Shown here: positions 9,261 to 18,031 of the stretch, in pieces
Numbering within the stretch: position 1 is the stretch's first letter
Layout: each line of letters begins with the position of its first letter
Notes under the pieces: generated by a model
Database searches by the model: none
The model's input: the letters and a program-made list of their open reading frames with translations, nothing else
What the model was told of the DNA's origin: nothing
Assembly: GCA_902516825.1 (NCBI GenBank)
Contig: CABXZZ010000010.1
Location: forward strand, 1-33,594
From: an uncultured SAR116 cluster alpha proteobacterium
GTDB lineage: Bacteria > Pseudomonadota > Alphaproteobacteria > Puniceispirillales > Puniceispirillaceae
Direction: 5' to 3'
Length of the DNA stretch: 33,594 nucleotides
Program-made: the position numbers and the translations under genes

Positions 9261-10279
9261 CGAGATAGGCTAATAGCTATGCCGAGTAAGGATTGCCCAA
9301 TCAAACTAAAAGGGTTTGGGTTGGTGCCTCTCTTACACTGTTTTTCTAATAACATCAATCTCTTTAAAAGGGCCAAACACCATCCGACAGTGCAAACGCC
9401 ACTATGGCGTATGACAGCTTCTTTTCTTTTAAAATAAATTGGCGGGCGCAGATTACCTATTGCAGCCGCAGTCGATAAACCAGATTTTTTCCCAGCACCA
9501 ACACTAATTAGTATCTTGAGATAAGATTGAAAATATCTAATAATAATAATGGGTTGTAAATCTTCAGACTTGGTTTTTTCCAACAAAAACCCAAGTTTTT
9601 TTGTTTTTCCATCAAAAACAGCATTGACCAATTGATCAATGAGTTGTGATGAATTATCTCCAAGTAGCACATCAATTTCTTGTTGCTTAATGGATTTTGT
9701 GGTTGCAGCATATAAGGCGAGCTTCCCAATTTCACTCCTATTAATGGCACGGTCGGTACTGAGTTTTTCAGATATATAAACTATCAATTCGTTAGAAATA
9801 TTAATTCCATGTTCAGACAGGTTGTTGCGAACAAATCGTCGTAGATTAATATCGTCGTCTGGATAACAGGCAATAGATGCAATCTGCGGGTGTTTGTCAC
9901 ATAACGTGATAAGGCTATGTTTTGTTGTACTTTGTCTTGCAGTGATAATCAATCGACAATCTAGGTTTAAATATTTAATATTAGCTTTTACCGCAGATCC
10001 GAGTTCATTTGAAGTTCCGTTTAATAAAACCACTTTTAGTGTATCCATCAGAGCTATAGAATTTAAAGCATCTGCCAACAGCGCTGGGTCTGTTTGAATT
10101 TCTTTACCAGTCAACCTGGAGATAGAAAACGGATCTTCCAAATTAGGGGAGAAAACATGTGCTAGCGTACTCGCACGCTCGTCTATCAGGCCAGAATCTG
10201 GCCCATGAAGCAAATATGCTAAAAAAGATTCTTTTGGCCTTTTGATAAGTGAATCAATGTCTTTAGGGGAAATTTTCAT
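9248..10279 (-). CDS. holA: DNA polymerase III subunit delta
   Basis: Clamp-loader subunit that opens the beta sliding clamp. The 343-residue protein opens with MKISPKDIDSLIKRPKESFLAYLLHGPDSGLIDERA, typical of alphaproteobacterial HolA, and has the delta-family helical collar segment in its C-terminal third. It is six bases downstream of lptE, in the conserved order leuS-lptE-holA, and converges on parB with a 13-base overlap. Sequence conservation in this family is low, so the synteny counts as much as the sequence. Confidence 0.92.
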   Translation of the reverse strand: MKISPKDIDSLIKRPKESFLAYLLHGPDSGLIDERASTLAHVFSPNLEDPFSISRLTGKEIQTDPALLADALNSIALMDTLKVVLLNGTSNELGSAVKANIKYLNLDCRLIITARQSTTKHSLITLCDKHPQIASIACYPDDDINLRRFVRNNLSEHGINISNELIVYISEKLSTDRAINRSEIGKLALYAATTKSIKQQEIDVLLGDNSSQLIDQLVNAVFDGKTKKLGFLLEKTKSEDLQPIIIIRYFQSYLKILISVGAGKKSGLSTAAAIGNLRPPIYFKRKEAVIRHSGVCTVGWCLALLKRLMLLEKQCKRGTNPNPFSLIGQSLLGIAISLSRQRF

Positions 10280-10285
10280 AAGAGA

Positions 10286-10789
10286 TTAGCTATCAGGATT
10301 TTCCAAGAAATAAAGATATAGGTTCTGATAAACACGTTGCGCTAACAAAATCGCGAGGCGCTCTTGCGCGAATTTCTCGGATTGTTCTTGTGCATACAAT
10401 CCGGAAACAGCCCCCGAAGTAGCCTCGGATCTTATCTTACCTTGGTGGATTGACTGCCCAGTTCGTGAATCTTCTAGCTCAAACTTTACTGTGACAGAGG
10501 TGTTTTTTAAGTTAGAGGAGTTTTGAGTAACAGAAAGGGTTTGGGTGTTTGAAACATCCAAGGAATAAGTAAGCTTGTAGCTCTCACTCATTGGAGAGTT
10601 GCGTGCAACGTGATGAAATTGTTTGTAAAATAATAGCTCTATATGAGATTTAGGATTCTTCGCTGTAATCTGGGATATCTTATCTTTCACCAAGACGTCA
10701 TTTCCAGTCTCGCTCGCGCCAATACAACTAGTCAAAAATAAAATAATACAACATAAAGTTAAATAGAAATATTTTTTAGCCCACAACAT
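10286..10789 (-). CDS. lptE: LPS-assembly lipoprotein LptE
   Basis: Outer-membrane lipoprotein that plugs the LptD barrel during lipopolysaccharide export. The 167-residue precursor has an N-terminal hydrophobic signal and a lipobox LTSC with Cys at residue 22. The rest shows the small alpha/beta LptE layout with alternating strand residues ([18 protein letters not shown]) and an [13 protein letters not shown] helix. It overlaps the leuS end by 14 bases and is followed by holA after six bases. The assignment relies on the lipobox, size and leuS-lptE-holA context, because LptE sequences diverge strongly. Confidence 0.85.
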   Translation of the reverse strand: MLWAKKYFYLTLCCIILFLTSCIGASETGNDVLVKDKISQITAKNPKSHIELLFYKQFHHVARNSPMSESYKLTYSLDVSNTQTLSVTQNSSNLKNTSVTVKFELEDSRTGQSIHQGKIRSEATSGAVSGLYAQEQSEKFAQERLAILLAQRVYQNLYLYFLENPDS

Positions 10790-13349
10790 TGATAATCCTG
10801 TTTGGTACGACTACGATACGTTTAATCTGTCTGCCAGACATGTGCTTTTTGACTTCTTCCGTTGAAAGTGCAGCTGTCTCTGCTTCCTGCTTTGGTAGAT
10901 CTACTGGTAAATTAAGCTTAGCTCTGACTTTACCATTCACTTGAACCGCAACCTCAATCGTATCATCATTGAGAAGCTTTTCAAAAACATCTGGCCAAGG
11001 GGATGTGCTTACAAGTCTTGTGTTTCCTAAATTGAACCAGAGCTCTTCTCCAATATGCGGAGCGAATGGTGTTAATATTTGTGCAAGTAATTCCAAAACA
11101 TGGTGCTTAATGCGATTTGCTACTTCCCCTTTCTCTTTGAAAGATGACAGGGCATTGACTAATATGTGAAGTTGCGCAACACATTTATTAAACGCAAATT
11201 TCTCTATATTTTCACTTATTATATAAACAGAGCGATGCGCTATTTTAAGCAGAGCTAAAGCGTTTACTGAAAGAGTCTCTAAATCATTTAAGCTAATTTG
11301 ACGGTTTGGTCTAGGGGGTGTTTCCAAAGACAGTTTAAAAATTTTACTTATAAATCTAAAGGAACCCTCAACACCAGCTTCCGTCCATTCAAGATCTCTA
11401 TCTGGCGGAGAATCAGAAAGCATAAACAATCGTGCGGTATCAGCTCCATATAATTGTATAATTTCCTCGGGGTCTATAACATTACGCTTTGACTTACTCA
11501 TTTTCTCAACGCGGCCAGCTTGGACAGGCAAATTATCTACCACTGAAACAAAGCCTCTATCACCTTTTTTAACCTCATTTGGAAATAGCCATTGTCCGTC
11601 TTTGGATTTGAAAGATTGATGGCAAACCATTCCTTGTGTCATGAGACCAGCAAATGGCTCATCTAGATTTAAGTATCCTACATCACTAAGTGCCCTGGAG
11701 AAGAATCTTGAATATAAAAGATGTAAAACTGCGTGCTCTACCCCTCCGATATATTGATCTACTGGCATCCAATAAGCAGCCTTCTCCGCATTAAAAGCTG
11801 ACTTAGACATAGGATCAACAAACCTTAGATAATACCAAGAGCTCTCGAAAAAAGTATCAAAGGTATCTGTTTCTCTCACACTATCAGCGCCGCATTTAGG
11901 ACACGCAACGTGCTTCCAAGTTGGGTGGTTATCAAGTGGGTTACCAGATGCCCCGAACTCAATCTTATTTGGAAGCTCAACAGGCAAATCTTTTTCAGGA
12001 ACAGAGACTATCCCGCATGCTGAGCAATGAATGATTGGTATTGGACATCCCCAATATCGCTGACGTGATATTCCCCAATCTCGCAATCTAAATGTTACCT
12101 GTTTAGACCCTGCTCCGATAGCCTCTATCTCTTTAATGGCAACATTCTTTGCCGCCTCTACGTCAAGACCGTTCCAGGAACCTGAGTTTATAATTGTTCC
12201 AGTACCAGTATAGGCGACGTCCTTAATTGAGAATGTTCCAGCTTTTTCACCTTCTGGGCAGACTACTTCTGTAACAGTAAGGTCATATTTACGAGCAAAA
12301 TCAAGATCACGTTGATCATGCGCTGGGCACCCAAATATAGCTCCTGTACCATAGTCCATTAGCACGAAGTTAGCAATGTAAACAGGTAATTTTTTGTCAT
12401 TAATAAGAGGATGATGCACTAGTAATTCTGTTTTAAAACCCTGTTTTTCTGCCTGCTCAATGGCCACCTCAGACGTGCCAAGGCCATCACAATCGGCAAT
12501 GAACTTCGCTACTTCTGAACTTTCTGCTGCAAGATAATTCGCTAAAGGATGATGTGCAGAAATAGCAACGAAAGATGCGCCAAATAATGTATCAGGACGA
12601 GTTGTGAATACTTCTAATTCTGAGTAATCGTAAATACCCCTATCTATTTTGAACTTAAGTTGCAACCCCTCTGATCTGCCAATCCAATTATGTTGCATCG
12701 AGCGCACGCGTTCCGGCCAGTTTTCAAGCTTTTTTATTGAATTCAATAGTTCTTCACTATATCTGGTGATGTTTAGAAACCACTGGGATAGTTCGCGGCG
12801 CTCAACTGGAACACCAGAGCGCCAACCACATCCATCAACAACCTGTTCATTTGCTAGAACAGTGTTTTCAAAAGGATCCCAATTTACCCAGGATTTCTTC
12901 CGATAGGCAAGGCCCTTTTCTAGAAATTTAAGAAACATGAGCTGCTCGTGTTTGTAATAATCAGGCTCACATGTTGCTAACTCGCGCAGCCAATCGTAAG
13001 AAAGACCTATTGTTTTTAATTGTTTCCGCATGGAATCAATATTTTGTCTTGTCCATTTGGCTGGGTGGGTTTTCCTCTCTATTGCTGCATTTTCAGCAGG
13101 AAGTCCGAATGCATCCCACCCCATGGGGTGCAGAACATTAAATCCCTTTGCTCTCTTAAACCTCGCAACTACGTCTCCCAACGCGTAATTTCGAACGTGC
13201 CCCATATGAATTCGCCCAGAAGGATACGGAAACATTTCAAGTACATAATATTTTGGTTTTTTAGAAAAATCTTCAGCACTAAAGCACTTAGCGTTTTCCC
13301 AAGCGACTTGCCATTTTTTTTCAATTTTAGATGGGACAAATGCAGACAT
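10776..13349 (-). CDS. leuS: Leucine--tRNA ligase
   Basis: Class I aminoacyl-tRNA synthetase that charges tRNA-Leu. The HIGH-type motif is HMGH at residues 48-51 within [19 protein letters not shown]. The editing domain carries [12 protein letters not shown] and [16 protein letters not shown] zinc-type region has HCSACGIV and CPKCGADS, and KMSKS sits at residues 616-620. The length of 857 is normal. It lies between DUF3576 (17 bases upstream) and lptE (overlapping), indicating one minus-strand operon DUF3576-leuS-lptE-holA. Confidence 0.99.
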   Translation of the reverse strand: MSAFVPSKIEKKWQVAWENAKCFSAEDFSKKPKYYVLEMFPYPSGRIHMGHVRNYALGDVVARFKRAKGFNVLHPMGWDAFGLPAENAAIERKTHPAKWTRQNIDSMRKQLKTIGLSYDWLRELATCEPDYYKHEQLMFLKFLEKGLAYRKKSWVNWDPFENTVLANEQVVDGCGWRSGVPVERRELSQWFLNITRYSEELLNSIKKLENWPERVRSMQHNWIGRSEGLQLKFKIDRGIYDYSELEVFTTRPDTLFGASFVAISAHHPLANYLAAESSEVAKFIADCDGLGTSEVAIEQAEKQGFKTELLVHHPLINDKKLPVYIANFVLMDYGTGAIFGCPAHDQRDLDFARKYDLTVTEVVCPEGEKAGTFSIKDVAYTGTGTIINSGSWNGLDVEAAKNVAIKEIEAIGAGSKQVTFRLRDWGISRQRYWGCPIPIIHCSACGIVSVPEKDLPVELPNKIEFGASGNPLDNHPTWKHVACPKCGADSVRETDTFDTFFESSWYYLRFVDPMSKSAFNAEKAAYWMPVDQYIGGVEHAVLHLLYSRFFSRALSDVGYLNLDEPFAGLMTQGMVCHQSFKSKDGQWLFPNEVKKGDRGFVSVVDNLPVQAGRVEKMSKSKRNVIDPEEIIQLYGADTARLFMLSDSPPDRDLEWTEAGVEGSFRFISKIFKLSLETPPRPNRQISLNDLETLSVNALALLKIAHRSVYIISENIEKFAFNKCVAQLHILVNALSSFKEKGEVANRIKHHVLELLAQILTPFAPHIGEELWFNLGNTRLVSTSPWPDVFEKLLNDDTIEVAVQVNGKVRAKLNLPVDLPKQEAETAALSTEEVKKHMSGRQIKRIVVVPNRIINVVG

Positions 13350-13366
13350 GGTAAATAAAACCTAGG

Positions 13367-13867
13367 TTATTGAATGACAATCGATGCTCGTATTTCACGT
13401 GCTCTTGTTAAAATTAAGTCTTCTAACTTTTTTCCAAGCTCCAGATCTATCCCAGCATCTTTCCAGACATCTCCCTGACGTGATTGAACATATATAACAA
13501 CACGTATAGCATCGGAGCGGAGCTCTTTATCGAGAACAAAAATAGCTAGTTTAATCTGTTCGCTTGGTTTTGATGGAAGACTATACCAATCGGTTAGGAT
13601 TGTTCCACTAAATACATCGATGTCTTCAATGGGAAGAATAGAGGCTATGTCAAGAGAAGCCCGCCATAACAACGCGTTAACAGGTATACCAGTGGCCTTC
13701 TGGTTTGAAATACCTCTGATATCATCCAATGTGAAACCTTGTTCATTTTTTCCGGTAATAAATGAACCCTTGTCATCACTATTTCTTTTTGATTTATCTG
13801 ATGCGGGTTCTATGCTTGAGCAAGCCGAAAAGCTAAGAAAAAACAAAAGAAATAAGTATCTAGACAT
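13367..13867 (-). CDS. DUF3576 family lipoprotein
   Basis: A 166-residue predicted lipoprotein. The signal MSRYLFLLFFLSFSAC ends in a lipobox (FSAC) with Cys at residue 16, followed by a short polar linker and a domain with GIPVNALLWRASLDIASILPIEDIDVFSG, TDWY and a C-terminal ARAIRAS-like helix. This matches the DUF3576 family, which is restricted mainly to alphaproteobacteria and commonly sits directly upstream of leuS, as it does here. The function is unknown; the envelope location and the leuS-lptE operon suggest an outer-membrane role, which is inference. Transcription from the porin upstream is cut by a terminator, so it probably has its own promoter in the gap. Confidence 0.88.
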   Translation of the reverse strand: MSRYLFLLFFLSFSACSSIEPASDKSKRNSDDKGSFITGKNEQGFTLDDIRGISNQKATGIPVNALLWRASLDIASILPIEDIDVFSGTILTDWYSLPSKPSEQIKLAIFVLDKELRSDAIRVVIYVQSRQGDVWKDAGIDLELGKKLEDLILTRAREIRASIVIQ

Positions 13868-13900
13868 ATATGTATCTCCTCTTGGGAATAAGTATGTAAT

Positions 13901-13930
13901 AAAAAAAGAGGGCCAGACAAACTGGCCCCC
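13901..13930 (-). terminator. Intrinsic terminator after the porin gene
   Basis: Read on the minus strand, a 7-base-pair stem GGGCCAG/CTGGCCC with the loop TTTGT is followed by TCTTTTTTT. It begins about 25 bases past the porin stop and lies before the DUF3576 start. This is a textbook rho-independent terminator, and its stem is far richer in GC than its surroundings. Confidence 0.9.
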
Positions 13931-13955
13931 TTATATATAACTTATTTCTTTTATA

Positions 13956-14939
13956 TTAGAAAGAAACAGCTAATTTTACGACAGTAGCGGTGCCTGAAAC
14001 ATCAGTTGTACCGTTACTATTAGTGAAATCTGTAAATGTACCTGACAAAGTTACACCAGATGCAACTGTGTATGCGATGCCATAGGAACTCTGGTCATGC
14101 TTGTAATCTACACCCGCAGCCGCTGTTCCAGTTGCAGTCCCTGATACAGCAGTTGAACTAGCACTAAGAGCAATTGCGTCAGTAAGTGCGTAAGCAACAC
14201 CGAATTCGTCTGAACTGATGTCATACTGTGTTGTATTATTATCAGCCTGGTTATCAGCGCTCACTTTGTTTTGAGCAAGTGAAATAGTAATATCACCAAC
14301 TCCGATAGAAGCATTCAATGATGTTGCATCAACGCCTACTGTGGTGGTAGCAGAGTTACTGGCACCAGTATTTCCAGACGCGTAGCCTAAACTTACATCA
14401 GCACCGTTCACTGACGCTGCATAAGTAACACTCATTGATGTCTCGTCTGCGGTGCTTGTTGTTCCACCGTTTGTAGTACCGACAGAGAAATTGAAACCGT
14501 TGAAGTCAGGTGATGTGTAGGAAATAGCTCCACCATTAATACTCTCTCCGCCTGTGAAGTCGAAGGTATTAGTACCAGTAGAGGCATCTGGAGTTACGTC
14601 CGCATCACCTGCACCCGCATCACCTGCACCGCCACCGCCATCATCAAAGCGGATAGTACCAAAATCGCCGCCGATAGAGCTTCCGGCTGTCATATCTGTC
14701 AAGTCTATATCCATTGAAATTGATAAACCTGAATCAGTTGTTGATGACCATGAAGCGGACATGGTTGTGTCTGCTCCATAAGAATTACCATTATCACCAG
14801 CAGTGGTGTTATCAGTAACGTCATCTGAACTTGTGGTATAAATGAATGCGCTACCGGCACTGAATGAAACATCAGCATTGGCAGCACTAACACCAGCAAC
14901 AGCAACTAATGCTGTAGTAGCAAGTAAAATTTTACGCAT
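13956..14939 (-). CDS. Outer-membrane porin
   Basis: A 327-residue beta-barrel porin. The signal peptide MRKILLATTALVAVAGVSA is followed by ANADVSFS with a likely cleavage after ANA. The mature chain is rich in Gly, Ser, Thr, Asp and Asn, with repeated amphipathic strands (ISYTSPDFNGFNFSVGT, VTYAASVNGADVSLGYASG) and ends in Phe, as expected for recognition by the BAM complex. It resembles the general porins of marine alphaproteobacteria. A GGAG sits eight bases before the ATG, and a strong terminator follows, so it is a single-gene unit and likely highly expressed. One predicted loop holds an in-frame 15-base tandem duplication (14601-14630) next to a run of four glycines. Substrate selectivity cannot be read from the sequence. 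Confidence 0.85.
   Translation of the reverse strand: MRKILLATTALVAVAGVSAANADVSFSAGSAFIYTTSSDDVTDNTTAGDNGNSYGADTTMSASWSSTTDSGLSISMDIDLTDMTAGSSIGGDFGTIRFDDGGGGAGDAGAGDADVTPDASTGTNTFDFTGGESINGGAISYTSPDFNGFNFSVGTTNGGTTSTADETSMSVTYAASVNGADVSLGYASGNTGASNSATTTVGVDATSLNASIGVGDITISLAQNKVSADNQADNNTTQYDISSDEFGVAYALTDAIALSASSTAVSGTATGTAAAGVDYKHDQSSYGIAYTVASGVTLSGTFTDFTNSNGTTDVSGTATVVKLAVSF
14601..14630. repeat. Perfect 15-base tandem duplication in porin loop
   Basis: CGCATCACCTGCACC occurs twice without a gap and in frame. On the coding strand each copy encodes Gly-Ala-Gly-Asp-Ala, giving a ten-residue acidic, glycine-rich stretch beside GGGG. Such length changes are typical of surface-exposed barrel loops. 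Confidence 0.85.
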
Positions 14940-15046
14940 AAAAATCTCCGTTAAAACGTAGTAAGGGCCATTATTGACCGATTTTAATATTAACTGAATA
15001 TTTTAATTATTTAACATTAAAACGTTGAATAAATAAGAACTAAAAT

Positions 15047-15076
15047 CTTTACTGTGATAAATTTGCAACAGTAAAG
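15047..15076. repeat. Inverted repeat in the porin/yggS divergent promoter region
   Basis: CTTTACTGT and ACAGTAAAG are perfect 9-base arms around a 12-base AT-rich spacer. It lies 108 bases upstream of the porin ATG and about 120 bases upstream of the divergent PLP-homeostasis gene, inside a 259-base gap (14940-15198). No other structure or promoter box in that gap was convincing. It could be an operator for the porin or a 5'-UTR stem-loop; there is no T-tract to suggest a terminator. Confidence 0.5.
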
Positions 15077-15198
15077 TGGTGGTTACCCTAAATTAATATT
15101 TTATTTATTTTTTTGGATAACCTAGATAATAGTATTCATATCTCGGTTTTTGGTTTTAAAAAGAAAAATAAAGTAGACATTCTTTGTGAGCATAGTAA

Positions 15199-15879
15199 AT
15201 GATATCAAAATCGGAAACTAATTCGCCTGAGCAGAGCGAGATAGAGAATAAGATTCAAAAGGCATGCAAAAATTGTCAAAGAGATCGTTCTTTAGTGGAG
15301 TTGATTGCAGTATCAAAACGCCAGCCCAACGAACTTGTTAAAGCCGCGTTAGACCGTGGTTATAGAAGTTTTGGAGAGAACCAAGTTCAAGAAGCATATG
15401 TAAGATGGAATTCATTGAAACCTCTATACCCTAATTTGAAACTTCATCTAATAGGAGCGCTTCAAAGTAATAAAGCCGCCGATGCAGTTAATTTGTTCGA
15501 TTTTATACATTCTATAGACAGAGATAAGATAGCAAAAACATTGTCACTGGAAATGAAAAAACAAAATAAAAATCTTCCTTGTTTTATTCAAGTCAACACT
15601 GGGTCTGAACCCCAAAAATCTGGAGTTAAGCCAAATGAAGCAGTCGAGTTTGCACGAGTGTGCTCTCAAGATTACGGCCTCTCAATTGAAGGTTTTATGT
15701 GCATTCCCCCAATAGATGAAGATGCAAGCCCGCACTTTGCTTTTTTAAATAAATTGGCTTCACATGCAGGTCTGAAATCACTTTCCATGGGAATGAGCGC
15801 GGACTTTGAAGACGCAATAAGGCTAGGGGCAACTCATATACGCATTGGAACTGCTTTTTTTGGGAACAGATCATGTTAG
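15199..15879 (+). CDS. YggS family pyridoxal phosphate homeostasis protein
   Basis: PLP-binding protein of the YggS/PROSC family, a single TIM barrel that buffers free PLP and influences amino-acid and keto-acid pools. The PLP lysine is Lys40 in LIAVSKRQPN, followed by RSFGENQVQEA, HLIGALQSNK, CFIQVNTGSEPQKSGV, GFMCIPP, LSMGMSADFEDAIRLGATHIRIGTAFFG. The length of 226 is typical. It is transcribed away from the porin and converges on ribA with a 22-base gap. Confidence 0.95.
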   Translation: MISKSETNSPEQSEIENKIQKACKNCQRDRSLVELIAVSKRQPNELVKAALDRGYRSFGENQVQEAYVRWNSLKPLYPNLKLHLIGALQSNKAADAVNLFDFIHSIDRDKIAKTLSLEMKKQNKNLPCFIQVNTGSEPQKSGVKPNEAVEFARVCSQDYGLSIEGFMCIPPIDEDASPHFAFLNKLASHAGLKSLSMGMSADFEDAIRLGATHIRIGTAFFGNRSC

Positions 15880-15901
15880 AAAAAACCTAGCCTTATCGAT
15901 G

Positions 15902-17014
15902 TTAGCTTATAAAGTGGCCTGTTTTATCTCTCTTGACTCTAATATAATTTTCATTATGAGGATTAGTAGGAAGCACCAAGGGTAGCCTCTGTGTAATTGT
16001 AATGCCGAGTTCTGATAGCTGTTTAACTTTATCTGGATTGTTCGTAAGTAGTTTAATTTCTGAAACTTCAAGTAAATTTAGCATCTCAAAAGCGGTACTG
16101 AAGCCACGTTCATCTGTATCAAATCCCAAACTATGATTAGCCTCTACTGTATCAAGCCCAGCATCTTGGAGCGCGTAGGCGCGTATTTTATTCAACAAAC
16201 CTATATCTCTGCCTTCTTGCGCCAGATATAATACAACGCCTGCGCCTTCATTACTCATCAAAGACAGTGCTGCTTTAAGCTGTTCACCACAATCACATTT
16301 CAGTGACCCAAACACATCTCCTGTAAGACATTGAGAGTGTAATCTAACCAGAGGCTCCTTAACACTTAGCCCATTTCCAACAACGATAGCAAAATGCTCT
16401 TCTTTACCGTTACTATTTCGGAACATAACAATTTTTGACTTTGGCGCTTCTTTTAGAGGAAGGTCAGCTTTTATGCTGATAGAGAGGGATGTTTGAATTG
16501 ACGAGAAACTCTCAATATCTGAAGATTCCAAAACGGGTATCTGATAGGGGCTGGAAAGCTGGTTCTGCTTGTAAGTATCTGCGTGCGATATGCGATATAG
16601 AATGGCCGAAGGTAATAATTTTGAAAACTTCACAACTTTTATAGCCAAATCTACGAGTGAGTTTTCATGTTCTGGAAGCAACCCAACATTTTCCGGTAGA
16701 AGTTTGCTCTCTCCAATCGACAAGCCCACTATTTGTTTTCCGGTAAGAGTGTTTGCAGGCAAGCTAAAAACCGGTTTTATAGAGGTGTTATTTGGTCTTA
16801 AATATTGAACTTGTTGCCTTGTTAAACAAAGTATTGGGGCAATCTGGTTTATATATGGGATTTCTGGTAATTCATAATCAGCAAATTCCGCAGCTCTAAT
16901 AAAGCCTGCACGCTGATTTTTGTCACGTATTACGACCATTGAGCCCCTTCTAAGAGCAGACAGCGCTGCATCGATTTTACCTGCAATGTTTTTTGGATTA
17001 ATTGTCAATTGCAT
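15902..17014 (-). CDS. ribA: GTP cyclohydrolase II with degenerate DHBP-synthase-like N-domain
   Basis: First committed step of riboflavin synthesis: opens the GTP ring to a pyrimidinone with loss of formate and pyrophosphate. The C-terminal half (about residues 195-370) is complete, with zinc ligands Cys229, Cys240 and Cys242 (SQCLTGDVFGSLKCDC), then EGRDIGLLNKIRAYALQD and the substrate-binding TNNPDK. The N-terminal 190 residues align with the start of RibB (ALSALRRGSMVVIRD...AAEFA), but the acidic DDEDRENEGD segment of RibB reads RDKNQRAGF, so dihydroxybutanone-phosphate synthesis is unlikely. This layout is known in alphaproteobacterial RibA. It diverges from the response regulator across 139 bases; no FMN riboswitch is visible upstream. 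Confidence 0.92.
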   Translation of the reverse strand: MQLTINPKNIAGKIDAALSALRRGSMVVIRDKNQRAGFIRAAEFADYELPEIPYINQIAPILCLTRQQVQYLRPNNTSIKPVFSLPANTLTGKQIVGLSIGESKLLPENVGLLPEHENSLVDLAIKVVKFSKLLPSAILYRISHADTYKQNQLSSPYQIPVLESSDIESFSSIQTSLSISIKADLPLKEAPKSKIVMFRNSNGKEEHFAIVVGNGLSVKEPLVRLHSQCLTGDVFGSLKCDCGEQLKAALSLMSNEGAGVVLYLAQEGRDIGLLNKIRAYALQDAGLDTVEANHSLGFDTDERGFSTAFEMLNLLEVSEIKLLTNNPDKVKQLSELGITITQRLPLVLPTNPHNENYIRVKRDKTGHFIS

Positions 17015-17041
17015 AACTCTATTAGTTTGCTATATTGTCAT

Positions 17042-17076
17042 GTTTAAAATTCTAATAGTAACGTAACGTTTTAAAC
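17042..17076. repeat. Inverted repeat between ribA and the response regulator
   Basis: GTTTAAAA and TTTTAAAC are perfect 8-base arms around 19 bases, in the 139-base divergent gap about 30 bases upstream of the ribA start. A second short palindrome, ATTTCATGAAAT, lies at 17100-17111, nearer the regulator gene. Either could be an operator; both are AT-rich, so chance is a real alternative. Confidence 0.35.
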
Positions 17077-17153
17077 CTTATTTGCACCAAAAGGCAATTA
17101 TTTCATGAAATATGTAGTAATTGAGCCCATCATTTGTTTAAAAAGGCAGAAGA

Positions 17154-17864
17154 ATGGATGTTGAATACGAATTACAGCCAATAAAGTTGCTTTGCGTCGA
17201 TGATGATAAGTTTTTGACCGAAGTTCTTACAAGTCAGCTTCAACAAGAAAGAGTTGGCGAAATTTTATCATCAGGCAACATAGGTGACGCTAAAATACTG
17301 GTGCCCTCATTTAAACCAGATATTTTGTTGCTAGACGTTGATTTGCCCGATGGATCGGGAATAGATTTTTGTGTTTTCTTGCGACAGACCGGTTTTGAGA
17401 AACCAATTATCATTCTTACTGACAAGGGAAGTGAAAATGACGTTATTAATGGTCTCAATGCAGGTGCAAATGATTACATCACAAAACCAATTAGGTTAGG
17501 TGAGCTGTTAGCTCGCATCAGAGCACAAATAAGACAATTCAAGTCATCTGATTCTGCTCCTTTCACCATTGGTTTGTTAGAATTCACTCTTGCTAATAAA
17601 ATGTTGTCTATTTCAGGAAAACCCGAGAGAATAAATCTTACAGAAAAAGAAACATTTATTATAAGAATGTTGGTTGAATCTTTTCCAACGCCCGTTTCAA
17701 AAGAGGTGTTGCTTCAAGAAGTGTGGGGATTTCAGTCAGATTTGGTTACCCATACTCTCGAGACACATATTTACAGATTACGCCAAAAGATAAAAAGGCT
17801 TACTGCTACCACCTATATTCTCACAACAGAAAATGGCTACGGATTGATAGGAGAAGGTTTTTAG
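17154..17864 (+). CDS. OmpR-family response regulator (orphan)
   Basis: A 236-residue two-component regulator. The receiver domain (about 10-125) has the acidic pocket Asp16-Asp18, the phospho-acceptor Asp61 in LLLDVDLPDGSG, the switch Thr89 and Lys111 in YITKP, so it should be phosphorylated. The C-terminal winged helix (about 140-235) reads LTEKETFIIRMLVES...VSKEVLLQEVWGF...THTLETHIYRLRQKI...ENGYGLIG. No histidine kinase is encoded within the window, so its partner must lie elsewhere. It is flanked by divergent ribA and convergent sulfotransferase and seems to be a single-gene unit. The target genes are unknown. The 167-base gap after it (17865-18031) holds nothing I can support. Confidence 0.92.
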   Translation: MDVEYELQPIKLLCVDDDKFLTEVLTSQLQQERVGEILSSGNIGDAKILVPSFKPDILLLDVDLPDGSGIDFCVFLRQTGFEKPIIILTDKGSENDVINGLNAGANDYITKPIRLGELLARIRAQIRQFKSSDSAPFTIGLLEFTLANKMLSISGKPERINLTEKETFIIRMLVESFPTPVSKEVLLQEVWGFQSDLVTHTLETHIYRLRQKIKRLTATTYILTTENGYGLIGEGF

Positions 17865-18031
17865 TTCTAACGAACCAATCCAAATATGATCTTAAATGCT
17901 TAACATTTGAATCTCTTCACCAAAATGTTCACAGCATGTGTCATTAATTTTTTGACAGGTATTAGGGTCTGTTAAGGATTTATAATACTGAGTTCAAAAA
18001 ACCATTTCAGGTTAATTATTTCTAAACCTAT

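Noticed and set aside
14554-14781. 75-residue plus-strand frame antisense to the porin
   Set aside because: It is a by-product of the porin's biased codons; proline/serine-rich with no start signal.
17015-17153. FMN riboswitch upstream of ribA
   Set aside because: The conserved RFN-element stretches are absent and the gap is only 139 bases shared with a divergent gene.
17723-17947. 74-residue frame overlapping the end of the response regulator
   Set aside because: Mostly a shadow of the winged-helix coding region; the non-overlapping tail is not protein-like.
18008-18025. AGGTT/AACCT hairpin between the response regulator and sulfotransferase as a terminator
   Set aside because: Only five base pairs and no T-tract on either strand.
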